DNA of 26,011 bases from CAZAQB01 sp964487155 (GCA_964487155.1 CAZAQB010000036.1:1-26011), one strand, 5' to 3'; counted from the first letter of the stretch, positions 6,888-14,785 are shown. The notes: generated from the sequence alone by a model not told the origin. Translations and numbers: made by a program.

Positions 6888-7955
6888 ATGCAGCGGCTGC
6901 GCGGTGGCCTGGGCCGGCCGCGACTGCCGGCACGCACCGTGCCCGTGGCGCTGGCCCTGCAGGGCGGCGGCGCCCATGGCGCCTTCACCTGGGGCGTGCT
7001 GGACCGGCTGCTGGAGGAGCCGAGCTTTCGCCTCACCGCGGTTAGCGGCGCCAGCGCCGGAGGCATGAATGCCGTGGTGCTGGCGAGCGGCTGGCTGCAT
7101 GGCGGCCGCCAGGGAGCCCGGGATGCCCTGGAGCACTTCTGGCGCACCGTGGCCCGTTCCTCGGGGGCCGGGCCCCTGCAGCCGAGCCCGATGGACTACC
7201 TCTCCGGCGGCTGGAACCGGGACCATTCCCCCTCCTACCAGCTGGTGCGCTCGCTGGCCAAGGTGGCCTCCCCCTACCAGTTCAATCCCACCGGGTTCAA
7301 CCCCCTGGCCGGCATCCTGCGTCAGTGCGTGGACTTCGACGCCCTGCGGCGCGACGCCTCGGTACGGGTTTTCGTGTCCATGACCCACGTGCCCACCGGC
7401 CGGCTGCGGCTGGTGACCAACGAGGAACTCTCGGTGGAGACGCTGCTCGCCTCCGCCTGCCTGCCGCTGCTGTTCCAGGCGGTGGAGATCGACGGCGAGC
7501 CTTACTGGGACGGCGGCTACACCGCCAACCCGGCACTCTTTCCGCTGATCTTCGGCGGGCCGGCCCGGGACGTCATGCTGGTGCAGTTGAGCCCGGTGTG
7601 GCAGCAGACCCTGCCCACCCGGGTGGCCGAGATCCTCGACCGCATCAATGACATCAGCTTCAACTCCCACCTGCTGCGGGAACTCCAGATGCTGGCGCTC
7701 ATGGAGCAGACCCTGGGCCAGGAGCCCGCCGCCGGCTCCCGGCTGCATCGCCGACTGCGCCGGCTGCGGCTGCACCAGATCCACGCCGACGGCGTGTTCG
7801 AGGAACACGGCCGCTCCAGCCCCATGAATGCCGAGTGGCCGTTCCTCAAACACCTCAGAGACCAGGGCCGGGAGCGGGCGGAATTCTGGCTGCGCCAGAA
7901 CGGCGCCGCCATCGGCCGGGCGCCGTCCCTCAACCTCTCGGACTTCGCCGTCTGA
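6888..7955 (+). CDS. Patatin-like phospholipase/acyl hydrolase
   Basis: This is a Ser-Asp dyad acyl hydrolase of the patatin family. Numbered from the ATG at 6888 (355 aa), the oxyanion-hole motif is LQGGGAHGAF (24-33), the nucleophile elbow is GASAG with Ser56, and the catalytic Asp208 lies in DGGYTANP. No signal peptide is visible, so it is probably cytoplasmic. Substrates may be phospholipids or other acyl esters. Proximity to the PHA locus allows, but does not prove, a role in polymer or granule-lipid turnover. The start is uncertain: no strong ribosome binding site precedes 6888 and the frame is open upstream. Confidence 0.85.
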   Translation: MQRLRGGLGRPRLPARTVPVALALQGGGAHGAFTWGVLDRLLEEPSFRLTAVSGASAGGMNAVVLASGWLHGGRQGARDALEHFWRTVARSSGAGPLQPSPMDYLSGGWNRDHSPSYQLVRSLAKVASPYQFNPTGFNPLAGILRQCVDFDALRRDASVRVFVSMTHVPTGRLRLVTNEELSVETLLASACLPLLFQAVEIDGEPYWDGGYTANPALFPLIFGGPARDVMLVQLSPVWQQTLPTRVAEILDRINDISFNSHLLRELQMLALMEQTLGQEPAAGSRLHRRLRRLRLHQIHADGVFEEHGRSSPMNAEWPFLKHLRDQGRERAEFWLRQNGAAIGRAPSLNLSDFAV

Positions 7956-8093
7956 AGCACGCCGCGGCGCCGCGCCGGGCCCTGCAGCCCATTAGTGGGG
8001 CATGCTAGCCTACGGCACCGAAAGCGCGCGCGGGCGCGCGGCATGAGGCAAGGCACTCTCGCCGCAACCGACGGGGCAACCTCGAGGAGCACC

Positions 8094-8837
8094 ATGGCCG
8101 GACACAGCAAGTGGGCCAACATCCAGCACCGCAAGAAGGCCCAGGACGCCAAGCGCGGCAAGGTCTTCACCAAGATGATCAAGGAGATCACCGTCGCCGC
8201 CCGGATGGGCGGACCGGACCCGGACAGCAATCCGCGGCTGCGCCTGGCCATGGACCGGGCGTTCGGCGTCAACATGCCGAAGGACAACGTGGAGCGCGCC
8301 ATAAAGCGCGGCGCCGGCACCGACGACTCGGTGGACTACGAGGAGATCCGATTCGAGGGCTACGGGCCCGGCGGCGCGGCGGTGATGGTCGACTGCATGA
8401 CCGACAACCGCAACCGCACCGTCAGCGAAGTGCGCCACGCGTTCAGCAAATGCGGCGGCAACCTGGGCACCGACGGCTGCGTGGCGTTCCTGTTTCGCCA
8501 AACCGGCGTGCTGCTGTTCCCGCCGGACAGCGACGAGGACCGCATCATCGAAGTGGCCCTGGAGGCCGGCGCCGAGGACGTGGTGAACAACGACGACGGC
8601 TCCCTGGAGCTGCTGGTCCCGCCGGAGGATTACGACACCCTGTGCAGGGCGCTGGCAGAGGCGGGCCTGGAACCGGCGGACGCCACCGTCACCATGCGCC
8701 CGGAGACCACGGTGGAGGTGGCCGACGAGGACGGCCGGCGCACCCTGCGCCTGATCGAAATGCTGGAAGACCTGGACGACGTCCAGAACGTCTACACCAA
8801 CGCGGACATCGACGAGTCCGCCTACGAGCCGGCCTGA
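8094..8837 (+). CDS. yebC: YebC/PmpR family regulator
   Basis: The 247-aa protein has the canonical N-terminus MAGHSKWANIQHRKKAQDAK and the family block GYGPGGAAVMVDCMTDNRNRT. Members have been described as transcriptional regulators (PmpR, YebC) and as factors that help ribosomes through difficult peptide motifs (TACO1/YebC). The start ATG at 8094 is supported by GAGGAG about 6 nt upstream; the frame is open further but shows no conservation. It precedes ruvC by 56 bp, as in many gammaproteobacteria. Confidence 0.97.
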   Translation: MAGHSKWANIQHRKKAQDAKRGKVFTKMIKEITVAARMGGPDPDSNPRLRLAMDRAFGVNMPKDNVERAIKRGAGTDDSVDYEEIRFEGYGPGGAAVMVDCMTDNRNRTVSEVRHAFSKCGGNLGTDGCVAFLFRQTGVLLFPPDSDEDRIIEVALEAGAEDVVNNDDGSLELLVPPEDYDTLCRALAEAGLEPADATVTMRPETTVEVADEDGRRTLRLIEMLEDLDDVQNVYTNADIDESAYEPA

Positions 8838-8893
8838 GAGTCTGTGAAAAAATCGCCTCGCCTGCTGCGACGCCTCCAAAGCGCCTCCCTCCC

Positions 8894-9397
8894 TTGAGCC
8901 GCATCCTGGGTATCGACCCGGGCTCCCGGGCCACCGGCTACGGCGTCATCGACGCGGCCGCCGACGGCACGATGCGTTACCTGGCGAGCGGCGTCGTCCG
9001 CCCGCAGCGCGATACCCTGGCCGGCCGGCTGGGGGAGATCTTCGAGGGGCTAGTCCAGGTGCAGCGCGAGTTCGGCGCCGACGCCGCCGCCGTCGAACTG
9101 GTGTTCATGCGCAACAACCCTGACGCCGCCCTGAAGCTCGGCCAGGCCCGGGGCGCCGCCCTGTGTGCCTGTTTCAAGTCGGGCCTGGAGGTGGCGGAGT
9201 ACGCGCCCCGCAGCATCAAGCAGGCGGTCGTGGGCAGCGGCGGCGCCGCCAAGGAACAGGTGCAGTACATGGTGCGGACCCTGCTGAAGCTGCCGCGCAC
9301 GCCCCCCAGCGACGCCGCCGACGCTTTGGCAGTGGCCCTGTGCCACGCCCACGGCCTGCGCATCCGCAGCCGCCTGGAGGCGGCGGCCCGGCGATGA
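8894..9397 (+). CDS. ruvC: Holliday junction resolvase RuvC
   Basis: RuvC is the endonuclease that cleaves Holliday junctions bound by RuvAB. The protein is 167 aa (usual length about 173). The four metal-binding acidic residues of the RNase H-like fold are present: Asp8 (LGIDPGSR), Glu68 (AVELVF), Asp140 and Asp143 (SDAADALAVAL). The start is inferred as TTG at 8894, because SRILGIDPG is the conserved N-terminus and no ATG or GTG lies in frame nearby. Its ribosome binding site is poor, which may mean low translation. The stop overlaps the ruvA ATG (ATGA). Confidence 0.95.
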   Translation: MSRILGIDPGSRATGYGVIDAAADGTMRYLASGVVRPQRDTLAGRLGEIFEGLVQVQREFGADAAAVELVFMRNNPDAALKLGQARGAALCACFKSGLEVAEYAPRSIKQAVVGSGGAAKEQVQYMVRTLLKLPRTPPSDAADALAVALCHAHGLRIRSRLEAAARR

Positions 9398-9984
9398 TCG
9401 GCCGGCTGCGGGGCATCCTGGTGGAGAAGCACCCGCCGCGCCTGCTGGTGGAGGTGCAGGGGATCGGCTACGAGCTGGAAGCATCCCTGTCGACGTTCGC
9501 CGAGCTGCCGGCGCCCGGCAGCGAGGTGATCCTGCGCACCCACCTGGCGGTGAAGGAGGACGGCCACAGCCTCTACGGCTTCGCCACGGAGCGGGAACGC
9601 GCCCTGTTCCGCAACCTGATCCGGGTCAGCGGCATCGGCCCCAAACTGGCGCTGGCGGTGCTCTCCGGTATGCAGCCGGACGATCTGGTACGCTGCGTCG
9701 AGAGCGAAGACAGCGCCGCCCTCACCCGCTTGCCCGGGGTCGGCCGCAAGACCGCCGAACGGCTCATCATCGAGCTGCGCGACCGGCTCGCCGAGGCCGG
9801 CATCGCCGGCGCGGCGCAGGGCGTCCCCGGCCCGGCCGGGGACGCCAAGGCGGATGCCGCCAGCGCCCTGGTGGCCCTGGGCTACAAGCCCGCCGACGCC
9901 CAGCGCCTGCTGCGGGGCATCGACGGCAGCGGGCTCGACAGCGAGGCCCTGATCCGCGCCGCCCTGCAACGGGCGGTACGCTGA
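9394..9984 (+). CDS. ruvA: Holliday junction branch migration protein RuvA
   Basis: RuvA binds four-way junctions as a tetramer and loads the RuvB helicase. The 196-aa product has the OB-fold N-terminus (MIGRLRGILVEK) and two helix-hairpin-helix motifs around VSGIGPKLALAVL (78-90) and LPGVGRKTAERL (113-124). A flexible linker and the RuvB-binding C-terminal domain (DAASALVALGYKPADAQRLL) follow. The ATG overlaps the ruvC stop by 4 nt, and 22 nt separate it from ruvB. Confidence 0.97.
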   Translation: MIGRLRGILVEKHPPRLLVEVQGIGYELEASLSTFAELPAPGSEVILRTHLAVKEDGHSLYGFATERERALFRNLIRVSGIGPKLALAVLSGMQPDDLVRCVESEDSAALTRLPGVGRKTAERLIIELRDRLAEAGIAGAAQGVPGPAGDAKADAASALVALGYKPADAQRLLRGIDGSGLDSEALIRAALQRAVR

Positions 9985-10006
9985 CCCTCCGCCGGAGGAC
10001 GCTTCG

Positions 10007-11044
10007 ATGCTGGAAGCCGACCGTCTGCTGGGTGCCGACCCACGGCGTGAGGACGAAGTTGTGGACCGGGCAGTGCGGCCCCGGAGCCTGGCCGAGTACG
10101 TGGGCCAGCGGGCGGTCCGTGAGCAGCTGGAGATCTTCGTGCACGCGGCCCGGGGCCGCTCGGAGGCTCTCGACCACCTGCTGCTGTTCGGCCCGCCCGG
10201 GCTCGGCAAGACCACCCTGGCCCATATCGTCGCCCACGAACTGGGTGCGCAGTTGCGCCAGACCTCCGGGCCGGTGCTGGACAAGCCCGGCGACCTGGCC
10301 GCCCTGCTCACCAATCTGGAACCCCGGGACGTGCTGTTCGTGGACGAGATCCACCGGCTGTCCCCGGTGGTGGAAGAGGTCCTCTATCCCGCCATGGAGG
10401 ACTACCGCATCGACATCATGATCGGCGAAGGCCCCGCCGCCCGGTCCATCCGCCTGGACCTGCCGCCGTTCACCCTGGTGGGGGCCACCACCCGCACCGG
10501 CCTGCTGACCTCGCCGCTGCGCGACCGCTTCGGCATCGTGCAGCGCCTCGCCTACTACGACCTGGAGGAACTCTCCACCATCGTGACCCGTACCGCCAGG
10601 CTGCTGGGGGTACACATCGAGGCGCCCGGAGCCGCCGAGATCGCGCGCCGCGCCCGGGGCACGCCGCGCATCGCCAACCGGCTGCTGCGCCGGGTGCGGG
10701 ACTACGCCCAGGTGCGGGCCGACGGCGCCATCACCTGCGCGGTGGCCGCCGCCGCCCTCGACCTCATGCAGGTGGACGAGCGGGGCTTCGATCCCCTGGA
10801 CCGCCGCCTGCTGCAGCTGGTGGTCGAGCAGTTCGGCGGCGGTCCGGTGGGGGTCGAGGCCGTGGCCGCCGCACTGGGAGAGGACCGCGGCACCATCGAG
10901 GACGTGCTGGAGCCCTACCTGATCCAGCAGGGCTTCCTGCAGCGCACCGCCCGGGGCCGGCTGGCCACCGCCAGCGCCTACCGGCACCTGGGGCTGGCAG
11001 TACCCGCGGAGCACCCCACGCCCGACCTTTTCCGGCCCGCCTGA
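10007..11044 (+). CDS. ruvB: Holliday junction branch migration ATPase RuvB
   Basis: RuvB is the AAA+ motor of the RuvAB branch-migration complex. The 345-aa protein contains Walker A GPPGLGKT (62-69), Walker B FVDEIH (111-116), sensor/arginine-finger block GATTRTGLLTSPLRDRFG (159-176) and a C-terminal winged helix. The ATG at 10007 follows GCCGGAGGACGCTTCG, which contains a good GGAGG. The next gene, a sensor kinase, begins only 15 nt after the stop, so the glr genes are probably read from the ruv operon as well. Confidence 0.98.
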   Translation: MLEADRLLGADPRREDEVVDRAVRPRSLAEYVGQRAVREQLEIFVHAARGRSEALDHLLLFGPPGLGKTTLAHIVAHELGAQLRQTSGPVLDKPGDLAALLTNLEPRDVLFVDEIHRLSPVVEEVLYPAMEDYRIDIMIGEGPAARSIRLDLPPFTLVGATTRTGLLTSPLRDRFGIVQRLAYYDLEELSTIVTRTARLLGVHIEAPGAAEIARRARGTPRIANRLLRRVRDYAQVRADGAITCAVAAAALDLMQVDERGFDPLDRRLLQLVVEQFGGGPVGVEAVAAALGEDRGTIEDVLEPYLIQQGFLQRTARGRLATASAYRHLGLAVPAEHPTPDLFRPA

Positions 11045-11059
11045 AGGGCCCGGCAGTAC

Positions 11060-12532
11060 GTGACGCTCTATCCGCCCCGGTCCACCCTGACCCTGATCCT
11101 GTTCGCCTTCGCGGTGGTGGTGCTGCCGCTGTTCGTGGCCCTGGGCTACGCCGGGGTCTACGTGGACCGGCTCGCCGGCCAGGCCCAGGATGCAGTGCAC
11201 GACGCCGCCCGGGCGATCCAGGGGAGCCGGGGGCTCACCGAAGGACTCACGGTCATGGAGCGGGCCGCCCGCCAGTACCTGGTGCTGGACGATCCCGCGG
11301 TGCTCGATGTCTACCTGAACGCCCACCGGGAGTTCCGGGGACTGCTGGAACGCCTGCAGAGCCTGGCCACCTCACCGGAGCAGCGGGCCGCCCTCGCGAC
11401 CCTGGGACGGGAGGAGCGGGAGGTGTTCCGGGCCATCACCGCCGGCGACCCCTGGCGGCGTCCCGACCAGCAGGCGGTGGCAGGGCAGTTCACAACTCTT
11501 AACCGGCTCTCCGAGGAGGTGCGCCTGGAGGCCAACCGGCAGATCGAGCGCAACGTGCAGTTCATGCAGCGCAACAGCCGCCGCGCCCAGGAGCTGATGA
11601 TCTGGCTGGCCGCCGCCCTGGTGCCCCTGACCCTGCTCTCCACCGGCGTGTTCGCCGTGCTCATCTCCCGCCCCGTGCGCCAGCTCGACCGGGCCATCCG
11701 GCGCCTGGGGGACGAGCATTTCGACACGCCCATCCGGGTCAGCGGCCCTGACGACCTGCGCGCGCTGGCGGCCCGGCTGGACTGGCTGCGCCAGCGGCTG
11801 CTGGACCTGGAGGAACAGAAGACCAAGTTCCTGCGCCACATCTCCCACGAACTCAAGACCCCGCTCACCTCCATCCGCGAGAGCAGCGACCTGCTGGGGG
11901 ACGAGGTGGTGGGGCCACTAAACGCCGAACAGCGCGAGATCACCCAGATCCTGGCGGAGAGCGGCCGCCAGCTGCAGGCGCTGATCGAGAACCTGCTGGA
12001 CTTCTCCCGCACCCAGCTGCGGCGCCCGGCCCTGGAGCTGTCCCGGGTCAGCGTCAGCGCGCTGATCGAGACGGTCATCCAGACCCACAAGCCCGCCATA
12101 CTGGCAAAGGAGCTGGCCGCCGACGTGCGGCTGTTCGACTGCGATCTGTTCGGCGACCGGGAGAAGCTGCGCACCGTGCTCGACAACCTGCTGTCCAACG
12201 CCATCAAGTTCTCCCCGCATGGCGGCGTGCTGGAGGTACGCGCCTACCAGACCTCCAAGCTGGCGGTGGTAGAGATCGCCGACGAGGGCCCCGGCGTGCC
12301 GGAGGCCGAGCGCGCAAAGATCTTTGACGCTTTCTACCAGGGGCAGGGCCAGCCCGGCAGCTACGTCAAGGGCTCCGGTCTCGGTTTGTCCATCGCCCAG
12401 GAATATACCCTGGCTCACAATGGACGCATCGAAGTGCTGGACGGTGATCGCCAGGGGGCTTATTTCCGGGTGCTGCTGCCCCGCAAGCCCCAGAACGCTC
12501 CGGGAGACCCGACCGTGACCCTGGGGGCCTGA
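11060..12532 (+). CDS. glrK: Sensor histidine kinase GlrK (QseE-type)
   Basis: This membrane histidine kinase would phosphorylate GlrR. The 490-aa protein has TM1 at about 9-32, a roughly 145-residue periplasmic helical domain, and TM2 at about 180-203. A HAMP linker follows, then the H-box HISHELKTPLTS (His263). ATP-binding boxes are DNLLSNAIKFSP, DEGPGVP and GSGLGLSI. The start is GTG at 11060. Assignment to GlrK/QseE rests on the adjacent lipoprotein and GlrR-like regulator in the order known from enterobacteria. The ligand is not predictable from sequence. Confidence 0.9.
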   Translation: MTLYPPRSTLTLILFAFAVVVLPLFVALGYAGVYVDRLAGQAQDAVHDAARAIQGSRGLTEGLTVMERAARQYLVLDDPAVLDVYLNAHREFRGLLERLQSLATSPEQRAALATLGREEREVFRAITAGDPWRRPDQQAVAGQFTTLNRLSEEVRLEANRQIERNVQFMQRNSRRAQELMIWLAAALVPLTLLSTGVFAVLISRPVRQLDRAIRRLGDEHFDTPIRVSGPDDLRALAARLDWLRQRLLDLEEQKTKFLRHISHELKTPLTSIRESSDLLGDEVVGPLNAEQREITQILAESGRQLQALIENLLDFSRTQLRRPALELSRVSVSALIETVIQTHKPAILAKELAADVRLFDCDLFGDREKLRTVLDNLLSNAIKFSPHGGVLEVRAYQTSKLAVVEIADEGPGVPEAERAKIFDAFYQGQGQPGSYVKGSGLGLSIAQEYTLAHNGRIEVLDGDRQGAYFRVLLPRKPQNAPGDPTVTLGA

Positions 12533-12535
12533 GCC

Positions 12536-13126
12536 GTGTACACCTGCCCACAGCCGCTCCGCCCCATGGCGGTGGCCGTGCTGGCCATTGCACTGGCCGG
12601 CTGCGAAGCGCTGCCCCTGAGCTGGCCGGCCCCCGAGCCGCCGCCGCCCGAACCGGAGCCGCCCGCGCCAGTGGCCGAACCGGTCCCGCTGGAGGACAAT
12701 GTCGCGGGACTGCTGCAACTCTATGCCCTGGCGGAAGGCTGGGACGAGGCCCGGCAACGCCGGGCGATGGCCACCCTCACCGAGCGCATGGCGCCGGAGC
12801 GCTGCAGCCTGGAGCGGCTCAGCGCCGCCCTGGTGGGGCTGCACCTGCCCCAGGGGGCGAGGCCCCAGGGCCTGCTGGCTCCCTGCCTGGAGGCGACGGC
12901 TCCCGCCAACGTGACGCTGCAGCAGGAGCGCGGCCTGGCCCGGCTGGTGCGCGACATCGCCCGGGCAAGGGCGCAGACCGCCGACCTGCGCCCCGAGATT
13001 CGCCGCCTGCGCCAGGAACTGGAGGCCGCGGCGACCGAGAACCAGCGCCTGAGCGAGCAGGTGGAGAGCCTGAAAGCCATCGAGCGGAGCCTGCAGCTGC
13101 GGGACCGCCCGGCGAACGGAAACTGA
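12536..13126 (+). CDS. qseG: QseG-like outer-membrane lipoprotein
   Basis: The 196-aa protein has a signal peptide ending in the lipobox LAGC (Cys23 from the GTG start). A Pro/Glu-rich linker follows, then a helical domain with Cys residues (APERCSLERL, LLAPCLEA), and a C-terminal coiled coil (LRPEIRRLRQELEAAATENQRL). It sits 3 nt after glrK and 1 nt before glrR, the position of qseG in enterobacterial glrK-qseG-glrR, where QseG modulates the kinase. Sequence conservation in this family is low, so position is the main argument. An alternative start is ATG at 12566. Confidence 0.75.
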   Translation: MYTCPQPLRPMAVAVLAIALAGCEALPLSWPAPEPPPPEPEPPAPVAEPVPLEDNVAGLLQLYALAEGWDEARQRRAMATLTERMAPERCSLERLSAALVGLHLPQGARPQGLLAPCLEATAPANVTLQQERGLARLVRDIARARAQTADLRPEIRRLRQELEAAATENQRLSEQVESLKAIERSLQLRDRPANGN

Positions 13127-13127
13127 C

Positions 13128-14480
13128 ATGAGCGAAAAGCACCGCATTCTGGTGGTGGACGACGACCCCGGCGTGCTGCGCCTGCTGTCCATCCGCCTGC
13201 GATCCCAGGGCTACGACGTGCGTACCGCCCAGAGCGGCGAGGAGGCACTGTCCAACTTCAGCGGCGTGCGCCCCCACCTGGTGATCACCGACCTGCGCAT
13301 GGACGGCATGGACGGCATGGCCCTGTTCCAGAATCTGCGCGGCCGCCATCCCACCCTGCCGGTGATCATCCTCACCGCCCACGGCTCGATCCCGGATGCG
13401 GTGGAGGCCACCAAGAACGGCGTGTTCGGCTTCCTCACCAAGCCCTTCGAGGCGCCCACGCTGCTGCAGCAGGTGGCCAGCGCCCTGCGCCTGTCCGGCG
13501 GGTCCTCCGACGAGGGTTCCGACGACTTCGCCTGGCGGGAGGACATCATCACCCGCAGCCCGGCGCTTGAAGACGTCCTGCAGCGCGCCCGCATGGCCGC
13601 CGCCAGCAACGCCTCGGTGTTCATCCAGGGCGACAGCGGCACCGGCAAGGAACTGCTGGCCCGGGCCATCCACCGGGCCAGCCCCCGGGCCGAGGGGCCG
13701 TTCGTGGCCATCAACTGCGGTGACATCCCTGAGGCCCTGCTGGAGCCGGAGCTGTTCGGCCACACCCAGGGCGCCTTCGAGGGGGCCCAGGAAGAGCGCC
13801 AGGGCATGCTGCGGGCGGCCAGCGGCGGCACCCTGTTCCTCAACGAGATCGGCGAGATGCCGCTGGCGGTGCAGGTGAAGCTCATGCAGGTGCTGCAGGA
13901 GGGTCAGATGCGGCCCGTGGGCGCCAGCCAGGCCGAACCGGTGGACGTGCGGCTGATCTCGGCCAGCCACGAAGACCTGGAAGACGCCATGGCCGAGGGC
14001 CGCTTCCGGGAGGATCTCTACTACCGGCTGAACCTGGTCACCCTGGTGCTGCCGCCGCTGGCCGAGCGCCGGGAAGACATTCCGGTGCTGGCCAACCATT
14101 TTCTGGGACAGCTGGCAAGCAAGTACGAGAAGAGCCTCAAGGGCTTCGCCCCCGAGGCCATGGAACGCCTGGTGGGAGCGCCCTGGCCCGGCAACGTGCG
14201 CCAGCTCTACAATGTGGTCGAACAGGCGGCCATTCTGTGCACCACCCCCATCGTGCCCGACGCGCTGGTGCGCAAGGCCCTGAAGGACGAGGACGAGGGC
14301 CTGCCGGCCTTCGCCGACGCCCGCCGGGACTTCGAACGTGACTACCTGGTGCGGCTGCTGCAGATCACGGAGGGCAACGTGAGCAAGGCCGCCCGGCTCG
14401 CCAAGCGCAACCGCACCGAGTTCTACAAGCTGCTCAACCGCCATGAGCTGAATCCCACCATGTTCAAGCGTTCTTCCTGA
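13128..14480 (+). CDS. glrR: Sigma54-type response regulator GlrR (QseF-type), motif-variant
   Basis: The 450-aa protein has a receiver domain (phospho-acceptor Asp55, Lys105) and an AAA+ domain with Walker A GDSGTGKE (168-175). The arginine-finger region is FREDLYYRLN (293-302). A Fis-type helix-turn-helix follows (NVSKAARLAKRNRTEFYKLL), ending like enterobacterial GlrR. Two key sites deviate. The sigma54-contact loop reads GAFEGA (215-220) instead of GAFTGA, and Walker B reads LFLNEIGE (Asn239) instead of LFLDEIGD. Both changes are unambiguous in the DNA. In well-studied activators these residues are critical, so sigma54 activation may be altered. A GlrR-box-like palindrome lies just after the stop codon. 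Confidence 0.9.
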   Translation: MSEKHRILVVDDDPGVLRLLSIRLRSQGYDVRTAQSGEEALSNFSGVRPHLVITDLRMDGMDGMALFQNLRGRHPTLPVIILTAHGSIPDAVEATKNGVFGFLTKPFEAPTLLQQVASALRLSGGSSDEGSDDFAWREDIITRSPALEDVLQRARMAAASNASVFIQGDSGTGKELLARAIHRASPRAEGPFVAINCGDIPEALLEPELFGHTQGAFEGAQEERQGMLRAASGGTLFLNEIGEMPLAVQVKLMQVLQEGQMRPVGASQAEPVDVRLISASHEDLEDAMAEGRFREDLYYRLNLVTLVLPPLAERREDIPVLANHFLGQLASKYEKSLKGFAPEAMERLVGAPWPGNVRQLYNVVEQAAILCTTPIVPDALVRKALKDEDEGLPAFADARRDFERDYLVRLLQITEGNVSKAARLAKRNRTEFYKLLNRHELNPTMFKRSS

Positions 14481-14488
14481 GGCCGACG

Positions 14489-14510
14489 CCTGTCGTTCCA
14501 AGGCGACAGG
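14489..14510. promoter_or_regulatory. GlrR-box-like palindrome (TGTC-N10-GACA)
   Basis: CCTGTCG-N8-CGACAGG is a perfect 7-bp inverted repeat that contains TGTC-N10-GACA, the consensus reported for GlrR sites upstream of enterobacterial glmY. It begins 8 bp after the glrR stop and is centred about 54 bp upstream of the predicted start of the structured RNA. There is no T tract after it, so a terminator is unlikely. Confidence 0.6.
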
Positions 14511-14527
14511 TTGCGGAGCATGAAAAG

Positions 14528-14543
14528 GGGCTCCTAAACTGCA
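14528..14543 (+). promoter_or_regulatory. Sigma54-like promoter after glrR
   Basis: GGGCTCCTAAACTGCA contains GG (14529-14530), exactly 10 bp, then GC (14541-14542). It matches most of the TGGCAC-N5-TTGCA pattern, with GGC and TGCA intact and three deviations. The start would be near 14554. A sigma70 reading of the same segment is possible: TTGCGG at 14511-14516, an 18-bp spacer, and TAAACT at 14535-14540. Confidence 0.5.
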
Positions 14544-14553
14544 TCCAACATGT

Positions 14554-14687
14554 GAAAAATCACCGGCGCCGCCCCTGATCGAGGGCGGGGCGAACAGCTC
14601 CAAAGCGCGGTGATCACGACGGTTGCATGCACCTGTAGGCTTACAAAGCCCCGTCACCCCCTCATTCCGGCTTGCAGGTGCTTTTTT
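14554..14687 (+). ncRNA. Candidate GlrR-controlled structured small RNA
   Basis: The predicted transcript is about 134 nt with no convincing ORF. A first domain is closed by AUCACCG...CGGUGAU (14559-14565/14608-14614) plus 3 more pairs after a bulged G. It encloses a CGCCCC/GGGGCG hairpin (14570-14592). A second stem-loop starts GCACCUGUAGG (14629-14639), pairs with CUUGCAGGUGC (14671-14681), has a large C-rich loop, and ends in six U. Position after glrK-qseG-glrR and a GlrR-box-like site suggest a role analogous to GlmY/GlmZ, but I see no sequence similarity to either. Alternative: merely the glrR terminator plus spacer, or a tol-operon leader. Confidence 0.45.
14629..14687 (+). terminator. 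Intrinsic terminator with C-rich loop
   Basis: An 11-bp stem with two wobble pairs, extendable by two pairs, is followed by TTTTTT (14682-14687). The apical loop contains two C runs (CCCC and CCCCC). It ends transcription from glrR or from the candidate RNA. Confidence 0.7.
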
Positions 14688-14693
14688 ATTCCG

Positions 14694-14724
14694 AACCCCC
14701 GGCCACCGCGGCCGGGGGTTTTTT
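14694..14724 (+). terminator. Second, strong intrinsic terminator
   Basis: CCCCCGGCC (14696-14704) pairs with GGCCGGGGG (14710-14718) around a 5-nt loop, and TTTTTT follows. With the preceding terminator it forms a tandem pair that insulates the tol-pal operon from glrR. Confidence 0.9.
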
Positions 14725-14756
14725 CGTTGCGTGAATCGTTGCCTGGGGGAGACTCG

Positions 14757-14785
14757 TTGCCGGCCCCTGATCGGACCGTTACATT
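14757..14785 (+). promoter_or_regulatory. Probable promoter of the ybgC-tol-pal operon
   Basis: TTGCCG (14757-14762), a 17-bp spacer and TACATT (14780-14785) predict a start near 14792, about 20 nt before ybgC. CGTTGC occurs three times just upstream (14725, 14737, 14755). Confidence 0.5.

Noticed and set aside
14502..14514. GGCGAC...TTGC as a sigma54 promoter
   Set aside because: GG and GC are 9 bp apart instead of 10, and the segment belongs to the GlrR-box-like palindrome.
14609..14628. Possible sigma54 -12 box (TTGCAT) at 14623
   Set aside because: The -24 GG is missing at the required spacing. A better GG-N10-GC site lies upstream at 14529-14542.
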